NCBI GenBank assembly: GCA_026545225.1 | Contig: CM048847.1 | Span: 12,994,001 to 13,058,000, forward strand | Source of the DNA: Cornus controversa | Taxonomy: Eukaryota; Streptophyta; Magnoliopsida; Cornales; Cornaceae | Direction: 5' to 3' | DNA: 64,000 nt | Shown here: positions 33,079 to 44,250 of the stretch, in pieces | Layout: each line of letters starts with the position of its first letter | Position numbering within the stretch: position 1 is the first letter of the stretch | The notes under the pieces: model-generated | What the model saw: only the letters and a program-made list of their open reading frames with translations | What the model was told of the DNA's origin: nothing | The model's database searches: none | Made by a program: the position numbers and the translations under genes

Positions 33079-33766
33079 GATTTCGAAGAAACTTTTTCTC
33101 CAGTAGCTCATTTTGAAACTGTGAGAATTGTTCTAGCATTGGCAGCACAATTACAATGGCCTATTTATTAATTTGATGTCAAGTTAGTATTTTTAAATGG
33201 AGATTTACAAGAAGAAGTTTATGTAACTCAACCGGAAGGTTTCGTATTTAAAGGCAATGAGACAAAGGTGTACAAGTTGAGAAAGGCTTTGTATGGATTG
33301 AAGCAGGCTCCACGGGCATGGTATAGCAAAATTGATAGATACTTCTAGCAAAATGGGTTCAGGAATAGTGAGAATGAGCCCACTCTCTACTTGAAGAAGG
33401 AAGGTAAAAATGATTTCATCATTGTCTGTCTTTACGTTGATGATATCATTTACACAAGCTCCTCTAACTCTCTTGTGGCTGAGTTTAAATCATATATGAT
33501 GAATGAGTTTGAAATGTCAGATATGGGTTTATTGCATTATTTTCTTGGCCTTGAAGTTTAACAAGCAGAAGATGGGTTTTTTATTTCACAAAGGAAATAT
33601 GCCAAGGATCTTCTCAACAAATTTGGCATGTTTAATTGTAAATCTGCAGCTACACCTATGAATACTAATGAAAAATTGTAGCTTGAAGATGGGGCAGAGA
33701 CGACTGATGCTAAGAGATTCAAAAGCTTGGTTAGTGGATTAATTTATCTAACCCACACCTGACCTG
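33079..33766 (+). pseudogene. Copia RT, second part
   Basis: [40 protein letters not shown] and VCLYVDDIIYTSSSNSLVAE are RT blocks; the YVDD catalytic box is intact. In-frame stops occur at several Gln codons (for example TAG in RYF-QNGF near 33,346). It ends at TSD ACCTG (33,762-33,766), where Element D is inserted. Confidence 0.9.
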
Positions 33767-34969
33767 TGTTGGTAGGGGCCATTCAGGTCATCTAGGGGTC
33801 GCCTCGTATGTCCACGTGGCAATGGGCCCAGTTTGATTTTTCCTCCATTTCGAGCTCCCTCAGCAATTCCACGTGGCAATGGGCCCACTTTGACTTTACC
33901 TCCATTTCGAGCTCCTTCAGCAATTCCACGTGGCAATGGGACCACTGACTTTTTTCTCTTAATCGAGCCCCCTACGGACAAAACATTTCCATCGAGCTCC
34001 TTCCATCATTATGTAGGGCACGCCTCCGAGGTGTGATCGCCTTTCTTTGGCGAGTTCTTCTCTAACTGATGACACTTCGCGGAGGTCCTCTCTACGGATC
34101 AACCTCTGTTTTGCAAGGAGGCATTCTTCTCTACGGATAAAGCCTTGCGAGGAGTTCCTCTCTACGGATAAACCTCAAACGAGTCTCCTTCCTTTCATTT
34201 GGATAAGTCTCAGATGGTGATGAGCTCCTCTCTACAGATAAACATCACGGGAAATCCTCTCTACGAATCAATTTCCCTAAAGCGAGGAGGCACTTCTCTC
34301 TATGGATAAAACCTCACGGAGGTCCTCTCTACGGATCAATCTCCATTTTTACGAGGAGTTCCTCTCTACGGATAAACCTCTTTTTACGAGGAGTTCCTCC
34401 CTATGGATAAACCTCGTGGCACTCCGCGCTCCTATGGGGGGTAAGAGCTCAGATCACTGCCTTATGGGAACCAAGGGCTTGGGTTCGGAGGCTGGAGTCC
34501 AAGGTACGCTAAATCCATGACGGACCTCATTTCTAGCTAGGATAAGGAACTTGCGTCATGGATTGGCGTGTCACATAGGAAAGAAGATAACCAGGTGAGG
34601 TGAGCGAATTCCTTTTTCTGACAAATACAATCTCAGCCCTTGCTCCACAGATATTTACCATAGATATTTATCACCGCAAAACCTCGACCATTGGTGAGAA
34701 AAGACATTTCTTCCTATAAATAGTGAGAGAAATGTAGAGAACCGGGGGGGGGGGGACAAAAGGACAGGACAAAAAGAGCCTTTTTCTAAAACAGTAACCA
34801 GTACACACCAGATCTTCTCCTTTTCCTACCGAATTCCTCCCATCTTCTTACAATCCACCTAGGACAGTGGGCTCCTTTGTGACAGCTTGGACTCCCACCG
34901 GGACCCGCTCTCTGGCGACCATCATCGTGGAAAGTTTGACTTCAGTTTTAACATAACCTACTACAAAGG
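33767..34969 (+). repeat. 5' LTR of Element D
   Basis: Starts TGTTGGTAGGGGCC. Its end is slightly unclear (ACAAAGG here versus ACAAACA in the 3' LTR). From about 34,070 to 34,420 it holds many short interspersed units around CTCTACGGATAAACCTC with flanking GAGG/CCTC that can pair. A TATA-like CCTATAAATAGTG lies at about 34,715, followed by a 12-base G run (34,743-34,754). Primer-like TTTGGTGACTCCACTGGGGA starts at about 34,970. Confidence 0.92.
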
Positions 34970-35005
34970 TTTGGTGACTCCACTGGGGAAGCAATCTTTG
35001 CCACT

Positions 35006-36332
35006 ATGAGTCTGCAAAACCAGCCAGCAAGCCAAGCACAGCCCATTAACCACGAGGTCCCTCTGGAACAGAGCGCGAGCAACGTACTACTTGTGCCGGA
35101 TCATAGAGCTCGCTCTGCGTCTCGGGCTCGTTTCGCATCGCGATCATCTCAAGGAGGAAGTACCGAGCTATCCCATCGTATGGATCAGCTCGAACAAAAT
35201 CAAGCCTAGATTATGACCGCGCTTTATAGCATGGCGGCCAATAGGCAAAGGGTTGATGATGAGCGAGAAGCAGTCACGCTGGTGTTGACCGCGAGGTCCC
35301 TCCGAAACAGAGTGCGAGCAAGGTACCACTTGTGTCGGATCATAGAGCTCGCTCTACGTCTCGGGCTCGTTCTGCATCACAATCATCTCAAGGAGGAAGT
35401 ATCGAGCTATCCCATCGTATGGATCAGCTCGAACAAAATCAAGCCCAGATTATGACCGCGCTTCATAGCATGGCGGCCAATAGAAAAAGGGTTGATGACG
35501 GGCGAGAAGCAGTCACACCGGTACAAGCATTCACCTATGTGGATTCTCTAAGGCATTCAAGAATCGTAATGCTCGAATCATCGTTTCGTGGCTCTCAAAG
35601 AGCCCTGGCTCCGCGCTGCGTCCCGGTACGACGAGCATTGTTTACTACTCCCCTAGACGCAGAGCATCCATACGAACAGACCCGCAGGGTGACATGCCCC
35701 ACCGCCAGGGTCGAGCCGGACCCCCTAACGACACCCTATGCCACGGTAGCAGAGGTTCGAGCCCTTCTAAGTGCTGAACGGAATAATCAAGTCTTGGATA
35801 TAGAGGCCGAGCCACCGTATTCCCGAGCTGTAGCTGCCTTCCCTTATCCTGAAGGCTATTTGCAACCCAAATTTCTAAAATTTGATGGAAGAAAAGGAAC
35901 TCCGCGTGAGCACGTCGTAAGATTCATTGAATCTTTAGGGAGACACGCCCACGATCATAATCTTCGACTGCGGGAGTTCTCTAAAACTCTAACGGACAAA
36001 GCTTACAAGTGATATGTTAATTTAGAGCCCGACTCTATCATCACTTGGGGACAGCTCGTTGCATGCTTCCACACCAAGTTCTTCCAGGCAGAGGAAAAGT
36101 TACTACGCTCTCTTTGATAAAGGAGGTCCAGGGGCAACAGGAGGCCCTGTCCGATTATGTCCGACGCTTCCATAATCAAGCTATGGAGTGTTATAAAAAT
36201 ACTAATGAAGAGGAGTTGGCCAAAATTTGCGTCCAGGGGATGCAAAGAGATTACCGAATTTATTTGGTAAATCTCAAACTGCACTCATTCACCGAGTTGA
36301 TCACTGCAGCGAGAAATTTAGTAAAGGATGTG
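35006..36332 (+). pseudogene. Element D gag with a 239-bp tandem duplication
   Basis: ATG at 35,006 (MSLQNQPASQAQPINHEVP). The first part (about 35,060-35,290) is repeated at 35,299-35,530 with a period of 239 bp, not a multiple of three, so it breaks the frame. The gag core follows: YLQPKFLKFDGRKGTPREHV, then EALSDYVRRFHNQAMECYKN and LITAARNLVKD. A stop lies at 36,010 and a frameshift near 36,100. It ends abruptly at a copia-derived filler. Confidence 0.87.
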
Positions 36333-36373
36333 ACAAAGATCAACAAGTGAATTATGCAGCAGAGAATGGAGAA
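36333..36373 (+). other. 41-bp filler copied from the copia gag
   Basis: ACAAAGATCAACAAGTGAAT and the next 21 bases are identical, by eye, to 30,697-30,737 in the copia gag (same orientation). The left side is Element D gag and the right side is Athila sequence on the minus strand. GAA is shared between filler and Athila. This is what filler DNA at a repaired double-strand break looks like. Confidence 0.88.
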
Positions 36374-38327
36374 CACATTAAGCTTGACATTCATGTTGCC
36401 AAAGGAAATATCCATGATCCCTAACCTACAATTTCTGCAAGCATCAGCAGTAGCTAAGAAAGGTCGACCAAGGATCACTGGAATGTGCCTCTTCGGATTG
36501 TGAACCGGCTCAGTGTCAAGTACAATAAAATCAACAGAAAAGTATAACTTGTCCACTATAATGAGCACATCTTCTATGATTCCTCGGGGTTGCTTTGTTG
36601 ATCTATCTGCAAATTGCAATACCACCGAGGTAGGCTTTAATTCTCCTAAGCCCAATTGTAAGTAAACTGAATAGGGTAGCAAATTCACACTTGCACCCAA
36701 ATCAAGAAGAGCTTTATCCACATGGTGCTCCCCAATAATACATGAGATAGTTGGAGCACCAGGATCTTTGTACTTGGGATGAGTACACTGCTGGATTATT
36801 GAACTTACTTGTTGTGGCAGCATCACTTTCTTTGGCACATGACTTTTAGAACGCCTTTTCTGAGTGCACAAGTCCTTTAAGAATTTAGCATAAGGAAGAA
36901 TTTGCTTGATGGCATCAAGGAGTGGCAAATTAATTTTCACTTGTCGAAACACCTCCATCATGTCATGCAGCTTGTCCTCTTGCTTCCCCAATTTAGATGC
37001 TTCTAGGAAACGTTGTGGGAAAGGAGCCTTGGGCTCATAAGGAATTTCAGCACTTGGACTTGTGGTCACTTTTTCTTCTTCTTTCTTCTCACCCACCTTA
37101 TTGTCAATTATTTTCCCACTCCTCGAAGTGGTAATGGCTTGAACTTGCTCATGGTGTGTGTTGCTTGTGGAAGCTTGCATCCCTCTTGGATTAGCAATTG
37201 GTTGACTAAGGAGCTTCCCTTCTTCTCTTCTGCATAATGAAGTAGCAAGCTGTCCAAACTGAGATTCCAGTTTGGCAATGGATTGAGAATGCGAGTGCAC
37301 TAGCTGAACTGTAGATTGTACTGTTGCTGCCGTAGCTTGCACTGTCTCTATGAGAGAATCAAGCTTGTCAAATTTAGACAAGGTAAGTGTCAGCTTGTCT
37401 TCAATAGCAGAAATTCTTTGGGCCATAGGACTTTGTGTTTGATATTGCTGTTGAGGCACAAAAGTCCTAAGTTGATATGATGGTTGCATTGCTGCCCCTT
37501 GGTTACTGTAAGAAAAACCAGGATGATTCCTCCATGTAGAATTGTAAGTATTACCTCGTGGAGGATTCATTGGTCCAGTGAAAGTAGCTTGGACTTGCTC
37601 ATATTGAATATCAAAAAATTACCCCACCGAAGGACAATTGCTCACATTATGCATAGGACTAGAGCAAAATTCACAAGGGCCTAGCAATGAAGAATTTGAA
37701 GCAGAAGGAGTTTGATTGGCAGCCATAATTGCTGCTACCTTCTGTGCAATTAAATCAATATCAGTTGGCTTAGCTTCTGAAGCACCAACCTCAAAAATCC
37801 CATCAGTGTTCCTTGTAGTGGCAGGTCTGCTAGAACGAGTAGAGGACACATGTTGTAGAAAGTTGTCACTAAGATTTTCAAATAAGGTCCATGCCTCTTC
37901 TTTACTCTTCAACATAAAAGTACCTCCACACGACGCATCAACCATCTGTCTGTTGGCTTCTGTCAGCCCTTCATGAAAACTCTGCACTAGTTGCCACTTA
38001 GGAACTTGATGATGGGGACACTTCCTAAGAAGGTCCTTGAATCTTTCCCATGTCTCATAAAATTGTTCCCCCTCATGTTGGGAGAAACCAGTAATAGCAC
38101 GTTTGAACTGATTGGTCTTCCCTATCAGAAAATACTTCTTGAGAAACTCATGTTGCATCTGAGTCCAAGTCGTGATAGAACCAGCCGGTAGAGAGTTGAA
38201 CCAATACTTTGCTTTGTCTTTCAGAGAGAATGGAAAAAGTCTCATTCTGAAACCATCTTCAGAGAAGTTGTGAATTTTTGTAGTTGAGCACACTTCAATG
38301 AAGTCATCTAGATGCTTGTAAGGGTCT
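36374..38327 (-). pseudogene. Second Athila gag/protease copy
   Basis: Near-identical to 43,817-45,775 of the main copy. Frames 38,293-37,619 (IHNFSEDGFRMRLFPFSLKD, YETWERFKDLLRKCP, then CEFCSSPMHNVSNCP zinc knuckle) and 37,570-36,374 (gag tail and protease with LLDLGASVNLLPYSVYLQLG). Here the codon before FADRSTKQP is Gln, where the main copy has a stop. Joined to 3' untranslated sequence at 38,327 and to the copia filler at 36,373. Confidence 0.9.
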
Positions 38328-39736
38328 TCAACATTAATTCAAGAAGAAGATTACAATATATAGTTACAAACTTGCATTCAAGAATAATTTCAAACTTTCA
38401 AATTCCATAATTCAAATCATTGGTCCCCAAGCATAATTCACATCAACATATATCAAAGTAATCAACTCTAGCTCCCTCGTGTAAAGTGAACTAACAGTCC
38501 TCTCATGTAGCAAAATCAAGCTCTGAATATATTAAGGCACATACCCCTTCAACTCACTAGCTCCCTTTATTGAAATCATACTTCCAAACATGAATACATG
38601 ACTTTTTCATCATTTTTTTTCAATTCTCTTTTTTTTTTTTTCATTGCTTCATTGGTTGTGCAATGTCTTGATCTATTAAGCTTTCTGAAAGATCCATGTA
38701 GCAAGCTTTCAGTCAGTGACTCCCAAACCAGATGGCTTTAGGGCACTAGGCTTTAAGATACCCCGAAGACCTAATTACTCGAATCAGTCAGGCTACAAAT
38801 CAAGACAACCAATGCTCATCTTTTCTCACCCTTTCACTTTTGACGCGAACACTCCGTGCTTCCTGAGGCATAGAGGCCCGGTTACTCATGAAAATGATCA
38901 AATTGATTTGCTTATTCATCACATATATTTCTTTTTTTCTCACTTCTTTTCTTTCTTTTTTCATTGAAGTCAAGTATAACACATCATCGGTACTCATTCT
39001 CAAGAGATACTAATTAATATCAAGCATATGTAACTCAATAACTCAAAACATAGGTTTATACCCCACAAGATTATGCTAGTGTGTTTGTGCATGTAAGGAA
39101 ACTAAAATTAATCACTCCAAAACATGTTATTGCAAACCATGATTAAAATCACATAATTCAAACCATAGTTTTCAAAAATTTAGAACATACTCAAAAATTT
39201 CAAGTTAAGCACCTACATAAGGTATTAATCCATTGAATAATGTCAAAACATTCTATCTAAAAATAAAACAAAAATAAAATAAAAAATAAACTAATAAAAT
39301 AAAATAAAATAAAATCCTAATACAAGAAGAATTTCACATAAATTTCCCCCATATGCAATAAAGCACACAAATAGGCATCGCCTCACCCCCAAACTTAAAC
39401 TGTACATTGTCCTCAATGTACTATCAATCAAAGCAAAGAGAAGAATAAGAACGATGTTACCAGGAATTCGGAGTAGTGGAAAGAAAATAAAGTACACCAT
39501 CAGCATGAAGGCAATGAAAGCACACCCCCAAACTTGGATGTTAGAACCTGTCAAAACAAACCACTATACCCCAAAGATCAAGTGAAATAGTATGGGTGAA
39601 AATAAATATGAAAGAGAAAAATCCTAAAAAAAAAAAATTTTTTTTTTATATAAAAAAAAATCTAACTACAAAAAGAAAAATAAAAATAAAAATAAAAACT
39701 AAAAATAAAATAAAATACAAAAGATGGTTACCTTCC
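38328..39736 (-). other. Athila 3' untranslated region
   Basis: No gene. AT-rich with T-runs. Motifs on the minus strand such as AAGTTTGGGGGTG (about 39,385 and 39,530) and a GGCTTTAGGGCACTAGG block (plus strand, 38,732) are what I associate with Athila sequences downstream of ORF2. It contains an A/T homopolymer cluster at about 39,627-39,660. The 3' LTR expected after it is missing. Confidence 0.55.
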
Positions 39737-40962
39737 TGTCAAGGGTGTGGTGGTGACTGAGCATCCGAATCTAAGTTTGCTTGATGCATCAGTGCACGCA
39801 TCATCCTCCTTATCTCTAGTTGCTCTTGGCGAGTGTCACGAAAGTGATCTGCCATCTCTGTTCTCATTGCTCCAAACTGTGTGGAGACCTCCATCTATAG
39901 GGTTCCAAACTGATCTGTCAACCCATCAATCTGCCCCTCTAATTATTGATAATCATGGCCACCAGCCTGTGCATGCACCTCCTCTTCCTTAGCCTCCATC
40001 TCCTCTGGATCTTCCACCGGTGGTGGTATATCTATATGCTCTCCTCCCTGGGCCAACCGAGATACTTCACCAGGCGCCGCTATGACTCTCTGATGCATAT
40101 GTGATCGGCTCAAATTTCAGTCATGCGTGCCATAATGAAGATCACGTGGAAAGGCAAGCTCGTCCTCATGGACTGCATACCCCTGTGCCACAAGCAACTG
40201 GTGAATAATAGTAGGGAATGGAAACTCCCAGTCACTTGCACTGTCTGGTGCCTTGGCCACAACTTTGGAATAGAATTTCTCCATCTGGCCCCAGACAATC
40301 TGTGGGAATGACAGCCAATGCCCAAAATGTATAGCATATAAGGCTCTGAGGAACTCTTGACGTCTTTCAGTTTTATGTCCAATTGGACATACATTCTTGA
40401 GTAGAACAGCGTCAAGGAACCATAAATGATTCGGCATTGAAGACTTTGAAGCTGCATTCCTTTTCGGCCCAGAAAATTGGTTGGCACACAAACGTGCAAC
40501 CACATTACCCACTGACAACTCGTCGGGTAGAGGAGTATAGATATGAGATAAATCATCTGGGCACTCATGAGGACAACCCATGGCAATGGCAATGGATGAC
40601 ATGTCCACTCGAACTATTGTTCCATCTACGGAATAAGTAAGCACATCCCGCTCATCAGGTGTCGGCATTAAGTTCTGATAAAATACCTTGACAAGCCTCG
40701 GGTAAATAGTAGATGAGAGTGGAACAAAAATGGATGCCGACCGACGACGACGGATGTCAGAAATCCCCCATCGTGTCTCAGGAAACATACCATAAAGTTC
40801 GGCTATGTCAAACGTGGTTTCAAAGTTCAACGCCCTTGGATGCCATCTCTCTTGAATACCTTCTCGGCGAGATCGTGAAGAACCTATGGTCAGATCATGC
40901 CTCGCTCGGCGAGGATTATGTGAACTTGAAGCACCTTGGTGACTTGCTCTCTTTGGTGCCAT
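39737..40962 (-). pseudogene. Athila ORF2 (putative plant transposon protein)
   Basis: Begins MAPKRASHQGASSSHNPRRA at 40,962 and is open for 281 codons. LNFETTFDIAELYGMF and LWFLDAVLLKNVCPIGHKTE are typical of the plant-transposon/ORF2 proteins found after pol in Athila, sometimes called env-like. The frame continues past a TGA (40,117), then TAA and TAG, as an acidic coiled-coil-like tail (VEDPEEMEAKEEEVHAQAGG, MADHFRDTRQEQLEIRRMM) to about 39,737. All three stops fit C-to-T changes of CGA, CAA and CAG. Function unknown. Confidence 0.78.
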
Positions 40963-41799
40963 AGAAGTAGAAAAAGTGTGGTTGAGGAATTAAATCGAAC
41001 ACTTGGTGTGCACAATTCTTTTGTAACCTTTAACCTCCTTTTTTCGGCAATTTTTCCACCCAAATCGAACAAGTGAATGCACCAAATTGATCCCCCAAAC
41101 TTGGTCTTCAAAAGCCCTCAAAAAGATTTGAACAATTTCTTCAAAGAAAAACTTCACTTACTTTGATGTTGAACTTGAAAAAGTGAGAGCTTCCTTTGAG
41201 AACTAGTGATTTTTGATCCAATTTGATGTTGAAGTTGATGATGATCAATGTTGAATTCTTGTTTAATACTCACTAATTGAAGAAATTAATTTTTTGGATG
41301 ATGTAGGACTTGAATTGGAGTTCAAAGAGGTCTAGGATGCAAGTGGTAGTAACAAAGGATGAGAGGTGGCCTTTATAGGCCTTAAAAATTCGGGCAGCCC
41401 TTCCATGGGCCTGGGCGATCGATCGCCCACCTGCTGGTGGGTGATCACTTGAAAAACCATGGGGCGATCGATCCCCCTCCTCTGGGGTGATCGATCCCCC
41501 TCCTGGATGCCTGTTGGACCTCTATCGCCCAAGGTCGACCGAGACTTGATATTTTTGAGTCTCCATCGCCCAAGGTCGACCGAGAGCACTATTTTTCACC
41601 CGTCTTGAGTCTGAATACCTCGGTACACCTCTTGGCATCCTCCGGAAGCAACTTATACATCAAAAACTCAAAGAAAAAATATTAAAACACAACTAGAATT
41701 GAAGAAAAACTTAAGAAAACTAAAACTAAAAATTAAAATTTAAGAAAACTAAAGGAAATAAAGTATAGAAATACATACAGAACCTACAATTTAACGTCC
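40963..41799 (-). other. Athila spacer between pol and ORF2
   Basis: No convincing gene. Near 41,410-41,585 it contains inverted and direct GATCGATC/CGATCGATCGCC motifs and the repeated CATCGCCCAAGGTCGACCGA (41,526 and 41,566). The open frame across it is low-complexity. AT-rich on both sides. Confidence 0.55.
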
Positions 41800-41945
41800 G
41801 TAGGAGACGATTGACTCTCCGAAGGGATTAAGTCGGATAGACGGGATCCGTCAAGTCGACGGACTCTACGTCTCTTTTTGGCACACATCCTTCCACACAA
41901 TGCTTCAACCTTTGGCCATTAACTTTCATCAAAGCAATTTCAAAC
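41800..41945 (-). pseudogene. Athila integrase C-terminal tail
   Basis: LMKVNGQRLKHCVEGCVPKR and the following acidic residues match the end of Athila pol (FKVNGQRLKPY-type motif after the integrase core). It is joined directly to the RNase H end ([13 protein letters not shown], then DSFPDEQLFEI) with no zinc finger or DDE core between, so about 1 kb of integrase was deleted internally. Confidence 0.75.
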
Positions 41946-43330
41946 AATTGCTCATCCGGGAATGAGTCTCAAATAGGTAATGCATCGATCACCGGCTCAA
42001 TCTCAATCCGAGATAAATGATCCGCAACCACATTCTCCGTCTCCTTTTTGTCTTTTATCTCTAAATTAAATTTTTGCAGCAATAAAATCCACCGAATAAG
42101 ACGTGGTTTGGTTTCTTTCTTTGCCAATAAGTGTCTCAATGCTGCATGATCAGAGTAGACAGCCACCTTGGATTCCAGTAAGTAAGAACGAAACTTGTCC
42201 AAGGCAAACATTACGGCTAGAAGCTCTTTCTCTGTGGTTGTATAATTGAGTTGGGCATCAGAGAGAGTCTTACTAGCGTAATAGATGACATGTGGTCGTT
42301 TCTCTTCTCTCTATCCCAACACGGCTCCCACTGCATAATCAGAGGCATCACACATGATTTCAAAAGGTAGAGCCCATTTTGGAGACTGCATAATTGGTGC
42401 AGAGGATAACAGAGACCGAAGCTTTTCAAAAGCTTTCACACAATCTTCATCAAAGATAAAGGGAACATCTTTAGATAACAATTGGCACAATAGTCGAGCA
42501 ACTTTACTGAAATCCTTGATGAATCTTCTATAGAACCCGGCATGGCCTAAGAAAGATCGAACTTGCCTTACCGAAGTTGGATGAGGCAGAGTTGCAATTA
42601 GGTCGATCTTTGCTTTATCAACTTCAATGCCCCTCTCTGAAACAATATGGCCCAATACAATACCTTCTTTCACCATAAAATGGCTCTTCTCCCAACTAAG
42701 TACCAAATTCCGTTCTCGGCACCTTTGAAGTTAAAGTGATAAATTGCTCAAACAGTGTTCAAAGGATGATCCAAAAACAGAGAAGTCATCCATGAACACC
42801 TCCAAGAATTTTTCCACCATGTCAGAAAAGATGGCCATCGTACACCTCTGGAATGTAGCCGGAGCATTACATAATCCAAAAGGCATACGACGATAAGCAA
42901 AAGTACCAAAGGGACAAGTGAAAGTGGTCTTCTCTTGATCTTCTGGATCCATAGCTACTTGGTTATAACCAGAGTAACCATCCAGAAAGCAATAATAGCT
43001 CTGACCAGCTAACCTTTCAAGTATTTGATCAATGAATGGAAGAGGGAAGTGATCCTTCCTTGTCGTAGAATTGAGCTTTCTGTAATCAATGCAAACACGC
43101 CAACCTGTGGCAGTACGTTGTGGAACAAGCTCTCCCATAGAGTTACGGACAATTGTAAGACCAGACTTCTTTGGAACCACTTGTGTCGGACTCACCCATG
43201 TGCTGTCAGAAATTGGATAAATGATGCCTGCATCAAGCAATTTGACAACCTCTTTCTTTACCACCTCCTTCATGTTGGGGTTCAATCGCCTCTGTGCCTC
43301 TCTAGTTGGCTTACATCCTTCTTCTAAATG
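41946..43330 (-). pseudogene. Athila reverse transcriptase and RNase H
   Basis: RT blocks: WRVCIDYRKLNSTTRKDHFP, FLDGYSGYNQVAMDPEDQEK, YRRMPFGLCNAPATFQRCT and LEVFMDDFSVFG (FMDD catalytic box, both Asp present). A stop follows CLSNLSL at 42,731. RNase H: FEIMCDASDYAVGAVLG and [20 protein letters not shown], with [10 protein letters not shown]. Frameshifts separate the pieces near 42,310 and 42,215. Confidence 0.9.
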
Positions 43331-44250
43331 GATTTTGTGCATGTAAACTGAGGGATCAATGCCCTTAAGATCAGCAACACTCCATCCAATTGCTTCACGA
43401 TGTTGGTATAAAACCTCTAGTAAGCCTTTCTTTTGAATTTCTGTCAGATCAAAGGCAATTATAACAGGAAGGGTTTTCTGTGCCCCCAAGAATACATACT
43501 TTAATTTATCAAGCAAAGGCTTCAATTCTAATTCTGGAGGGGACTCCAATGAAGGCACTAAGGGAGTGCTAGAGAGAAAAGGTAGTGGCTCAATTGGAAT
43601 TCTCCATGGTGGCGTATTCTGAATAGCATCCACTTCTAGCATAGAATGCACTTCTTCACACAACCCTTCATCATTAATGTTCTCAAAGTCATAAAGCGAC
43701 TTACATACCTCCAGGGAGTTTCGAGATATAGAGGATGAAATAAATTCCTCTACACATTCATCAATATCATCCATGTAGAACACATCACTCTGATCTGGAG
43801 GGTGTTGGATAGCATTGAACACATTAAGCTTGACATTCATGTTGCCAAAGGAAATATCCATGATCCTTGACCTACAATTTATGCAAGCATCAGCAGTAGA
43901 TAAGAAAGGTCGACCAAGGATCACTGGAATGTGCCTCTTCGGATTGTGAACCAGCTCAGTGTCAAGTACAATAAAATCAACAGGAAAGTAGAACTTGTCC
44001 ACTTTAATGAGCACATCTTCTATGATTCCTCGGGGTTGCTTTGTTGATCTATCTGCAAATTACAATACCACCGAGGTAGGCTTCAATTCTCCCAAGCCCA
44101 ATTGTAAGTAAACTGAATAGGGTAGCAAATTCACACTTGCACCCAAATCAAGAAGAGCTTTATCCACATGGTGCTCCCCAATAATACATGAGATAGTTGG
44201 AGCACCAGGATCTTTGTACTTGGGAGGAGTACACTGCTGGATTATTAAAC
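43331..44250 (-). pseudogene. Athila protease and spacer
   Basis: LLDLGASVNLLPYSVYLQLG has the Athila-type active site with D-L-G-A-S. VILGRPFLSTADACINCRS is the C-terminal protease motif. A TAA at 44,060 replaces the Gln codon kept in the second copy. The region to RT (43,330-43,800) encodes an acidic linker. Confidence 0.88.

Noticed and set aside
39737-40962. Athila ORF2 as a viral envelope gene
   Set aside because: No clear signal peptide, fusion motif or transmembrane anchor; it matches the plant transposon ORF2 type of unknown function.
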